From Chelydra serpentina (lineage: Eukaryota > Chordata > Testudines > Chelydridae), in NCBI GenBank assembly GCA_037349315.1, contig JBAIAC010000014.1, forward strand, positions 27,133,001-27,197,000: a stretch of DNA of 64,000 nt. The letters run 5' to 3'. The notes under the pieces are model-generated. The model was given only the letters and a program-made list of their open reading frames with translations. It was not told the DNA's origin and made no database searches. Below are positions 55,220-64,000 of the stretch, piece by piece. A program made the position numbers and the translations under genes. Position 1 is the first letter of the stretch, and the number at the start of each line of letters is the position of its first letter.

Positions 55220-56620
55220 GTTTTCAGTAACCACTCATCATAAATTCCAGTGACAGGGTGGTAAGCAAAGGGCTGGAATGCCTACAGAAACTGCATTTTG
55301 ACAACTTGTTAACCAGTGTGATGATTCAGAAGTTCATTTTTGTCACTGACTTGGTGTAATCTAATGATAGAATAACCACCAGTTTGGGGTGAGTCGGCCC
55401 TATTTCTCAGCAGTCTGTCCTGAATTTGGTATTATCAACTGTGACCCACTGAGGCACAGTGTCACTGGTAAAGGCCAGCAAGGCGGTAATGTGCATACAG
55501 TTGGTGGAGATAGTCAGTGTCTTTCTGTGTCAAGCATATAATGTCAACCGTTCTCTATAAGACCCCCACGCAAGTAACGGTTTTTTTTTACTTTGGCACC
55601 TTCAAAAAGATCAATATGCTTCTGGGATAAGTATAATGAGATAAAATATACAGTGTACTTTGGGGAAGTTTTCAGAGAAGAGTGTGGAAATATTTGCCAT
55701 TTTCAGATTTCCTTAATGTGGTTAGTTTGGGTTTAGACCTAGGTATGGAACAGAAATTGGAACAGTGATGCTGGATGATGATCTACTCCTGGCTCTGGAA
55801 GATGAAAACATTTATGCTGATTTTGTTCCATCTGTCAGTAGCATTTGATCTGGTTGACCGTATAGTGTCAGTGATGAGGTTGTGGTACCTAACAGGAGTG
55901 GATAAACCACTTTGTAGTATATTTGCTCCTTTTCATGTCATAGGAATCAGAGCATGATTTTAAGTGTGTGTTCATCCACCCGCAGAATGTCCTTTGATGT
56001 AAGGCACTGCAAGGTGACAATTCTAATTCACAGGCGTCATGGTGATAGGGGACATATAGGAACCTAGACAGCTATTGTGTTGTGTCTCTTTCCTTTGGCT
56101 GATCCCCTTGGTGTAGTTGATACAAAAAGCCAGTGTCTGCTAAAGACTGCGGCTTGGATGAGAGCTAGCTGGATGAGGTTCAATTTGGGTACAACTGAGA
56201 TGTTAGTGGGATGGAGAGTGCAAATGGGATTATATGGAATTAACAGATACGTACAGCCATTATTTGTAAATTTGTTCACAATGTAATTTTCTTGTTAGCC
56301 GCTGGGGTGCTGGATGTACAGGTAACAACTGTGGCAAAGAACATAGTTTTCCCATTTTCTCCCAGTGTGGCAAGTGTAACTTTGACCTTTAAAGTCCTAA
56401 ATGGTTTTGCTTTTAGGTTATCTCTGACAGACAGCCTTCACCCTGTCACCATTGCCATTGAGGGGGTGCTCAAATTGGAGCTCCCTCTGTATAAAATTGA
56501 GTAAGTTGCAAGGGCATTCTTATTTAGGGCCCCTTGACTAGGGAATGTGCTTTGTTTCATCTACCAGAGACTGGATTTGCTAACCTTTCAGGGATGCTGT
56601 AAGGGATTCAGCTGCCTGCA
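55220..56620 (+). mobile_element. L2-like LINE reverse transcriptase remnant
   Basis: Highly degraded LINE on +. Readable blocks: MLILFHLSVAFDLVDRIVS at about 55811 (matches the VLLDLSAAFDTVDH box of L2 RT, including the catalytic-type Asp), AAWMRASWMRFNLGTTEMLV at about 56142-56200 (compare WM-x-A-x-x-L-x-LN-x-x-KTE-x-L), and TFKVLNGFAFRLSLTDSL at about 56380-56440 (compare FKALHG-x-x-P-x-YL-x-D-L). The order and spacing fit L2. Stops and frame changes are frequent. Confidence 0.6.
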
Positions 56621-57374
56621 GAGGGGAGGAGGGGAGAGTGGGATGGTGTGCTTGTTTTTTAGTTAAGGTGTAATGGAGTCCTGGGGTCTGGTTGGCAATG
56701 AATGTGAGCTATTCAGTGTAACTTCTGATTGTTGTGTTGTTTTAACCATTGGCAGGGGACACACAGCATCAAATAAAACCAAAATAAACAAACAAAATAA
56801 ACAAATGATGTAAGTCTAGTGAAAGATATGTAAGAGACATATAGCTCAGAGTCAAAGGTCTAGATACTACTTATATACTGAGCAGTGCAATACAATACCT
56901 CAGCATAGTAGATGTAAATAGATTATTTTGTGGGATCAGATTTACCAGGTTCTGGGTCAGATCCTCAGCTTCATTTCCAGTTGTTTTGCATGCTCACACA
57001 GTGCAAAGCAGATAGAAAGCTACCACTAATAGGTCACCTGAATATTCCACCTTGCACTCCAAAAATCCCCAGCCAGAGAAATGAAACCCAGGGGATACTA
57101 CAGGGGTGGGTCAGAGCCTGAGTCCTGCTGTGATGAGGGTCAAAGCCCAGACATTTTGTAATGTGAACACAGCTGAAGTTTATCTAGAGAGTTTGCCAAT
57201 GCTATCTCACAATCACCTGGGGGTGTGGCTCTCAGATCTTCATCCCAAAACTTTCCATTCACTTCCCAGGACCTGGAAGCAACCGGATGGTTCAAACGCA
57301 GCTGCTCGGTGTTTAACCCTTCATTTCCACACTGACTGCTCAACCAGAAACACAGTCAACCCCCAAGTGCATTA
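56621..57374. other. probable left part of the second Harbinger element
   Basis: No clear terminal repeat is visible. The stretch before the Myb/SANT-like remnant should contain the left end of the element, but I cannot place it. Frames at 56930-57375 have no known motif. Confidence 0.3.
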
Positions 57375-57610
57375 GCATGGTGAGCACTAAGAAGCGGCTT
57401 GCTAGCTGGCCAGAGGAAGACAGCGAGATTCTGGTTAACCACTGGTGCGAGGCAAGCAAGACATTTGAATTCAGCAAGAGCACAAGAAATGATCATGTCT
57501 ACTAAGCTACATCCTAGCAGCTGTTGGCATTGGGCACTGATGAGACACCTGAACAATGCAGACAGTGAATCGAGGAGCTGAAGACAGGCTGCTCAAAGAT
57601 GCTAAAGGCA
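57375..57610 (+). pseudogene. Myb/SANT-like protein remnant of a second Harbinger element
   Basis: Reads SWPEEDSEILVNHWCEASKT, then STRNDHVY, and GTDETPEQCRQ with IEELKTGCSKMLKAPLG. This is the trihelix Myb/SANT-like pattern (W-x-x-x-E-x-x-x-L...W, then R-NRHVYE, then TPEQCR-x-K-x-x-LK). Stops and a frame change break it. Only the first exon is seen; a Ty3/gypsy element starts 100 bases further on. It belongs with the transposase remnant at 62110-63010. Confidence 0.65.
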
Positions 57611-57711
57611 CCTCTGGGAACTCTTTCTTTCTGACTCTCTTATAAGGAATTTGGGTACCGGGAATGAGCTGTCAGCTGTATATGACAATCTGCTGAGTAG
57701 GGCTAGTTATC

Positions 57712-58183
57712 TGTGTCAGGCTTCTAGTACTGAACCCGGCCTATCCACAACACCAGACAGCATCTTTAGCCTCTGCACCACAGTACTGCACTGAACCACT
57801 GCCCCGACCCAACAGTCTGTGTGCCGAAAGCCTACAGCCCCACAGCAGCCACACCACAGGGTTCTGATTGGCTAGATAGACACCATTGTCACTGGGTAGT
57901 TGGACTATATTAAAATCCCAACAGAAAGAGGAAGCTGTCTGAGCAACAAGCCATTGCCTGCTGGTTGCTACCTCACCTGTGTCTTATCCCCTCACCCAAT
58001 TTTACCTATCTCACCCACTTGCCCCCTTGGATTGGCTCTCTCGACTAATGACCCCCTGCAAGAACTCTGATCATTGCCCTAGAGTTCTTCTAATACCAAT
58101 TAACTTCCTGGCTACCAGACCTCCTGTGCATCACTAGACCATGGCTCTGGCCTGCCCCAATCTGCTTCAGTCACTGGGCATCA
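57712..58183 (+). repeat. Ty3/gypsy 5' LTR
   Basis: About 472 bases from TGTGTCAGGCTTCTAGTAC to GTCACTGGGCATCA, matching 59163-59645 along its length with many scattered differences. It has the promoter block GGACTATATTAAAATCCC against GGACTATATAAAGACCCC in the other copy. Confidence 0.85.
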
Positions 58184-58379
58184 CTTTGGTCTCCCTCTGA
58201 GCTCATTCTATTCCAAAAGGGTATGGAATCATAGATATGACATCCCGGGTGCCCCAGGTGACACTGAACCCCCCAGTAGAGGATCTTCTGTGTACAGGTG
58301 GAAAACCAAGCCTTATAGGACTCAATGGATGAGCTTTGGGTGGAAAACTCTGCCCTTTGGGAACAGATCACAGAACTTC

Positions 58380-58860
58380 AAATGGACATGCCTCCCAGGC
58401 CCTGCGTCCCACATCACCCTATGAGCCCAAACCCATGGTACTTCTACTAGAGCACTATGAAGGGACCCGTAGCAAGCTTCAAGGTTTCATGAACTAGTGC
58501 AGGCTTTATTTCCTGCTATGGCCCAATGGCTATAGGCCAGCAAAACATGACCTGCACATCTTGGGGGTGGCAGGACACTGTGACATTTTAACTTTGAGTT
58601 CTGCCAGGACATCTGCCTCCAGACTTCCAAACTCAAGTCCCTGGAAGCTCAGGTTGGATGCCTTGCCCAGACTCCAGAAACAGGCAATAAGTGGGCTTTT
58701 CTGATGCTAGGTTTGACATCACTGTCCCTGAAAAGTATCGAGAATTTTTGGAGGTATTCAGAAAACAAAATGTATTCACATGCCCCCACCCCCACCAGGA
58801 ATATGACTGCCCAATCGATTTAAAACCTGGAGCTGAGATTCTGTTTGCATGCATAGTCTC
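58380..58860 (+). pseudogene. Ty3/gypsy gag and N-terminal RT remnant
   Basis: Translation gives gag-like debris at about 58380-58640 (only loosely similar). It then gives ITVPEKYREFLEVFRKQNVF and EYDCPIDLKPGAEI at 58707-58840. The latter matches the segment just before the RT catalytic core (VP-x-EY-x-xF-x-DVFS, then YDC-x-I-x-L-x-PGA). The protease and RT core are missing. Confidence 0.7.
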
Positions 58861-58883
58861 CATGTCATAGCCCAAATAATCCT

Positions 58884-59135
58884 GCCTTAAGGTGCACCCT
58901 GTACTCCATATCTCCCTCCTTAAACTTTTCTCTGACAATCCCTTTTCTAAGTGAAAACAACTTCCCCCTCTGCCAGTCCAAGTCCAAGAAGAGAGTACCT
59001 TGTCCATGAAAACCTAGATTCCCAGACATGAAGTGGGAATATATGGGGCAGAGTTGTGGTCCTGGGAACCAGTCCATTACATGCACATTCCCCAAAAGGT
59101 CAGGGCCTTCCACAGAGCCCATCCAGATAAACCTG
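58884..59135 (+). pseudogene. Ty3/gypsy integrase C-terminus with chromodomain remnant
   Basis: Reads LKVHPVLHISLLKLFSDNP, then IPRHEVGIYGAELWSWEP and KVRAFHRAHPDKPG. The first block is the integrase end (LHP-x-FHVSLLKP). The second is a chromodomain with the central strand and the WKGY core lost, ending in the SWEP helix and AFHRAHPDKPG tail. This places the element among chromoviruses of the Ty3/gypsy family. Confidence 0.75.
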
Positions 59136-59162
59136 GTTGCTGGGTACCCCAGGAGTGCTGGG

Positions 59163-59645
59163 TGATGTCAGGACCACAGTATTGAACCTGGGCTTGGTGG
59201 GTCCCTAGACAGCATTCCTAGCCTTCACACCACAGTAATGCACTGAACCATCATTCCTGACCAATAGCCTTAGTGCTAAAGACCTACAGCCCCACAGCAG
59301 CCATGCCCCCAGCCCTGATTGGCTGGACAGACAGCCCTCTGCTTGTGTACCTGGACTATATAAAGACCCCAACAGGAAAAGGAAGTTGTCGGAGCAAGAG
59401 GCCATTACCTGCTGGTTGCTGCCTTGAGTGCCTCGCCTGACCCTGCCTTGCCACCGCCTGTCCTTGTTTCACTATCCTGCTAATCTGGGCCATTGGATTG
59501 GCTCTCTGGCTACTGACGCCCCGTGAGAACTCTGACCATTGCCCTATATTGCCTCTAATACTGGTTGACCTCCTTGCTAGCAGACCACCTGTGCACCACT
59601 TGGCTCTGGACTGCCCCAAGCCTGCTTCAGCCATTGGGCATTACA
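59163..59645 (+). repeat. Ty3/gypsy 3' LTR
   Basis: About 483 bases from TGATGTCAGGACCACAGTAT to GCCATTGGGCATTACA. It is preceded by a purine-richer GGAGTGCTGGG. TATA block GGACTATATAAAGACCCC at about 59350. Confidence 0.85.
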
Positions 59646-62109
59646 ACCTGTACTGACCTGCTCCCCATTTGGGAACTCCAGATGGTCTGCTATGTTGCAA
59701 GGCAGGACACTGTAACTCACAAGCCCGTTCCATTCTGAGGTATGCTGGTCAGTCACTAGCTGCCTAAATATCCCCTTACCATGCTGTGATCCAGAGGCCT
59801 GTTGGTGGTTCACTACTCTGTGTCAGCATCTAATCAGGCCAGACATATTACACGTAACACACAGTTGTCATAATCTGTATGTAAAAAGATGGCAGGTAAG
59901 GTAAGGTATACCATGTAAGGTATCATTGGAAAACTAACTAATTAATCCCTGATTAATATTTTTGTGTGATGTATGTGTGTGTGTGGGGGGGTAAACAGAC
60001 AGTTATGGATATATGCTAGAATTATCCCCTGTTGTCAGAGCTTATGAAATCATATCCTGATTTCAGAGTACTTGGCAAACGAAGGTTCAACCACGCATTC
60101 ACTGGCTGTAGAATGGTGGAATAATGTGCATTTGGCAGATTGAAATCCTATTGGTGCTGCCTTCAAATCCCTTTGGATGCCAGCGTCCTCAGTGCAGTCT
60201 GTGTTATTGCAGCCTGCTGGTCTGCACAATGTCTGTGAAGGGAACCTTTTCCCCATGAGTGGAATCCAGACCCTGCTGGATTTCTAAACGCTTGCACACA
60301 CTGCACCTGTCATGACTGGTGCTGGATCCACACATGCAGTGGACATCAGAGATGCCTTGTGTGCCCACATAATGAGTTTGCACAGTCCTATGCATGAAGG
60401 GGAATGGAACAGAATTTGAGGTTGTGCTGTGTATGGGTGTGGGCCAACAGTGTTATGTTTTTAAAATATGTTGGTATTATGAATTTTGTAAACATTATCA
60501 TTAAATGTCTGGAGATGTTATGCATTTTATCAATACTGCCAATGTATTGCAACTCACAGTTTATGGATTGCTCTGATGACAGTTTGTAAATGTTTATTAT
60601 GACATTTATTCAGAGTGGGCATAAAACATTCATAACCGTTTGTGCCACTTTTAACATTAGAGGTTATAAAACTTCCTATTGTGTCCAAATTCACCACTTT
60701 ACTTTACACAGTATTTACATGTCAATGTAAGAAGCAGAAAGGCAGACCAGCTATCATCAAAACATACAGCACAGTAAACAAACTCAGTGCCAAAACAGTG
60801 AAAGATGAATGTTCCCAAATTACATGCCAAGCTATTCTTGGGTTTCCCTGTCCTTCTGTTCTCCTTGGCCTTTCTGGTGCATTTTGCATGTGTGGGCCTT
60901 TATTGGACTGGAGTGGATGAACGCACAGGGTACATTTGTCAGTTCCATGTGCTATTGTTCATTGCCTGGGACATGGTCCAGCCAGCCTCTGAAATGTCCA
61001 AAGGATGTATAGTCTGCAGGGCATAGGAGCATGGAGGGGACTCAGGGTGTGAGCAGGTGCTGAAGGTGGTGCTGGAGCCTGCAGTCTGGTAGCCATGAGT
61101 GCAAGTAATAACTTGGACATCAACTTGTGCTGCACTGTCTTTGTTTCTCAACCTGTGGATATGCTCCATTAATCTGTCCCCCAATATCTCCTCACACTGT
61201 GCAACCTCTGTCTCTTTCCACACTGCAGGAATACTTATCCTTTAGGTATTCTGTTTGGTCCTTCTGAAACTCCATCTGCTGATTTGTTTTATCTAGAAGC
61301 TCTCCCATTAGCTCTTCTCAGACTCTCATTATCCTTCCCTGCAGGAGGTGGGTCTTCCAACTGCCCCCTGGCTTCTGAGTACATGCATTTCCCCTGCAGA
61401 TGTGCAAGTGCCTTGAAAGGAGAAAGAAAGAGCACATTATGACCTGACCTTTGTAAAAAAAAAAAATCTGCTTTATCAGAGGGCTTCTTTATTCAAACTC
61501 AAAAAACACTGGCCACTTCAGACGTCCTTTGGAGCAGTGCTGAAAGCCATCACCCATCATTGTAAGATAAACATACAAAATTCAATGGAAATGATTTCTG
61601 CCTTGTCAGTGGTCTAGTCATTACTTGTGGTTTGTCAATACTGTCAGGCAGTGCAAGTCCTGGAGAACATTAATATTCTAGAGATCCTGAGTAGAAGCAT
61701 GAATGTCTGTTTCAGACCAGCAGAGGACAGCCATGTGTGTGTCACATTTGGAGTTCAACCCTGACCAGTGAGAGATTGTCTCACCACTTGTCCTGTAACC
61801 CTGATTGTCTTAAAATGCTTTGATGCTGTAGCTCTCTCTCTGGATGCTCTCAGTCTGCAGACAAGCATGCCCTGAGTGTCTGTGTTGAGCAGCTCTGGTT
61901 CAGCAACTCCAGAAGTCTGCTCGTTACACAGCAACCACACTCTGGTGTGTAGTCATTGTTACAACTAGCCAAGTGACTCAAATTTCCCCAAAACCATCTG
62001 CCCTGAAGTGTCTAGCCCTCTCCTGGACCATTTGGAGGAGCAATAAGGTCATTTCTCCTTTAAAGAGACTAAAGCACAGATTATTTCTGTAACTGGAGTT
62101 AACAATTAC
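59646..62109. other. interior of the second Harbinger element, mostly unresolved
   Basis: No clear gene. The minus frame at 60939-61223, continuing with breaks to about 61440 (ELLDKTNQQMEFQKDQTEYL), is helical and Glu/Gln-rich. It could be a coiled-coil protein remnant. Frames near 59577-60395 have no known motif. A GT-rich tract with a G run lies near 59970-59990. Confidence 0.35.
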
Positions 62110-63010
62110 TTCAGTTCAAACACAGCACTGGCTTGGATCCCCTAGAACAACTGTGGGGTCAATGACTCCATTTATAATGGTATAATTCAGTGAGAATAAT
62201 GTCCCAGCTTGTCCTTGAATGTAAAGTCCCAATCTCTGGAACACCCTAGCATTATTCATCCTGTCAGTGCATTCCATGTTAGTGTCTATGAATCTGCCTC
62301 TCTGGTCAACCAGGGACTGCATAACAATGGAGTAGTACCCGTTGTTCATGTTCTCATGTGATCCTTGCAGGAGGCAATAGTCCTGTCAATGCAGTTTGGA
62401 AGGCCCATTCCCTCAAAGCCAGCAATTGTTTCAGGAACATTTCTAGTACCCATCACCTTTGGGGACCTCACAGTCCTAATTGCCTCTCAAACCTCCGCCA
62501 CAACAACCCCAACAGTTGATTTACCAACTCCAAATTGTCTAACTACAGACCTGTAGAAATCTGGGGTAGCCAGGTTCCAGATGGCTTTAGCGACCCATTT
62601 CTGGACTAGCATAGCCTCCCTCATGTAAGTGTCCTGAGGCAGAAGGGTAAGAGCAAGGTGATCACAACCCTCCAGGAATGTCTGCATCTTCATGAGAAAG
62701 ATCTAGACCCACTGTTGATCATCCTGGTCCACATGACAATGTGGTACCAGCAGTCTCTGCTTGTGGCTCTGCTCCAGAAGTGCTAGTCTACATAGGGAGG
62801 GGGAGGAGCCTGAGGCTAAGCCAACAGGCAAGAGCAACATCAGCTTGGTCACAGCTGGCACATTAGTATCCTTTTGCAGCTCAAAAACTGTCAGAAATAT
62901 CCACCAGCATCTTGCATATGCTTTTCTTATGTCCCAAAATAGGCCTGAGAGCATGAGGTGAAGAAATTCTTCCATTGTGTTGGGATCCATGTTGATGGTG
63001 CCAACTGTTG
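62110..63010 (-). pseudogene. second HARBI1-type transposase remnant
   Basis: Minus-strand blocks FLEGCDHLALTLLPQDTYM, KWVAKAIWNLATPDFYRSVV and RQFGVGKSTVGVVVAEV (62487-62693) match FMELCDLLSPVLNRQDTQM, ALWKLATPDSYRSVANQFGV and GKSTVGV of the 29803-31088 transposase. Then GMGLPNC-x-IDRTIAS (compare MGFPNCGGAIDGTH) and GYYSIVMQSLVDQRGRFIDT and VFQRLGLYIQGQAGTLF (62116-62349) follow, and VVLGDPSQ marks the second Asp. The third catalytic block is missing. Many lesions make this far older than the first Harbinger copy. Confidence 0.8.
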
Positions 63011-63319
63011 GGAGTGTGCAGACACAAAATGGCTCAGCTGGATGTGGTGTTGGACTAAAACCACCCAAAGCCTTTCTGATCAACTCCTGCAGGATGGATG
63101 GACAAGTTTGCCCACAACCTACATGAGCCAAACCCTAGAGTGGTTTCATTTGGTGAGGGTGCTAGGAATCCTGAGATACAATGGTGTATGTCCACAGAGG
63201 CTGATGTGCTGTCTTAGACCTGCACATTGCAGTATTGCTGTGACAGCATGGTTATGAGGCCTGGGTTTTCAGTGTAGTGTGGATGCGCAACAGGAGGTCT
63301 GCAAACACCTGTCACACAG

Positions 63320-63352
63320 AGCTGGGCTTAGTGTAGTGTGTAGATGTACTCT
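63320..63352 (+). repeat. right terminus of the second Harbinger element
   Basis: TTAGTGTAGTGTGTAGATGTACTC then TTA. The other strand reads GAGTACATCTACACACTACAC, a decayed version of GGGTATGTCTACACTA at 31460, and TTA would be the target duplication. Confidence 0.6.
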
Positions 63353-64000
63353 TACAGCTTCCCCCCTTCCTCCTACCCTCTTAGCACAGCTCAACCACAG
63401 CTAGGTATCTGGCTTTCTGTACTTTACTTTTTCCTCACTGCATTAAACCCTTCTGGAATCATTATTTCTCATTAAAAAGCAGATCGTTCAAAATACAGTG
63501 ATATAGAAGACAGTTGGTTAACATACTCACTCATGTACCCTCTTTTCTTAAAGAAAATGCATTTCTGAAGCTTATCTAAAAGTAAACCTAACTGCATCAT
63601 GCTTTCTGCCAGCTGGCACTGCACTTTATCTTCAGAATGATGGTACTTTGGATGATGTAGTTAATGTAACACATTATCAAAGTACTGTCTCCCTGGTGAC
63701 ATATTGCTGTAATGTATCATCAAAGCCCCATCACTTTGATGATGTAGTATACCGCCAATGTGTTTTTGCTAACAAAAGAACAATGAACATTTATTAGAGT
63801 AGATATAACTGCTGTTTACGAACCACTCACAAATGCAGATGACGAACAGTTATTGCTTATCTAGTTTTTATTTGGAAAGCTCACCAAAATACATTGTATC
63901 ATCTACAGCTTTTTACATTTACTATTCAATTTACTATTCAATGCACTATTCAAGCTTGATCACAGGATAATTCAAATACCTTCTCCTCCCAAACCTTTCA
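63353..64000. other. no recognised feature
   Basis: AT-rich unique sequence; the words TTACTATTCAATTTACTATTCAATGCACTATTCAA near 63919 form a short imperfect tandem run. Confidence 0.45.

Larger units (their letters stand above)
57712..59645 (+). mobile_element. deleted chromodomain Ty3/gypsy retrotransposon
   Basis: LTRs at 57712-58183 and 59163-59645 flank a 980-base interior, far shorter than an intact element. The interior has a gag-like piece, the start of pol and the very end of integrase; most of RT, RNase H and integrase are deleted at about 58855-58880. The LTRs diverge noticeably, so the insertion is old. It lies inside the second Harbinger element. Confidence 0.85.

Noticed and set aside
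1..64000. CRISPR arrays, rRNA genes, bacterial-type operons or operators
   Set aside because: None seen; the sequence is vertebrate genomic DNA with LINEs, SINEs, spliced genes and polyadenylation signals.

Overview
This window looks like intergenic or intronic DNA from a non-avian reptile, most likely a turtle. It is AT-rich and holds no complete host gene, but it is packed with vertebrate mobile elements of different ages. The main pointers to turtle are a tRNA-derived SINE ending in a CR1-type ATTCTATG tail (48832-49013), abundant CR1 LINEs, PIF/Harbinger elements and their MITEs with GTCTACACTA termini, a Penelope-like element, a DIRS tyrosine-recombinase element and a chromodomain Ty3/gypsy remnant. 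The species cannot be fixed from the sequence alone.

Layout. 1-3380: Penelope tail and a decayed Tigger/pogo transposase. 3384-23330: mostly old unique sequence sprinkled with short elements (CR1 tail, hAT and Harbinger MITEs, LTR fragments, L2-like debris), plus one candidate host exon at 20631-20822. 23334-31950: a stacked nest. An old palindromic hAT element was invaded by a Penelope-like element with inverted arms (24220-26026, 14-bp target duplication) and by a 5.13-kb Harbinger element (26331-31460, TTA duplication), and its right arm also took a SINE/CR1 tail. 33962-36975: a CR1 inserted in frame into another CR1. 38560-43550: a DIRS-like retroelement with recognisable gag, RT/RNase H and tyrosine recombinase, followed by a third CR1 and a hAT piece. 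43550-53490: old sequence with SINEs, a hAT element carrying its own minisatellite, and LTR-like DNA. 53495-54940: a retroviral env-like remnant on the minus strand, broken by a palindrome. 55220-56620: an L2-like LINE. 57375-63352: a second, decayed Harbinger element split by a deleted chromodomain Ty3/gypsy element with both LTRs.

The most interesting point is the Harbinger element at 26331-31460. Besides its two expected genes (a spliced Myb/SANT-like DNA-binding protein on + and the HARBI1-type transposase on -), the intron of the first gene contains an antisense, apparently spliced reading frame that I do not recognise. It has matching splice phases, its own AATAAA, and a single 2-bp frameshift in a GA repeat. 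A third gene of this kind is not part of the usual two-gene Harbinger plan.
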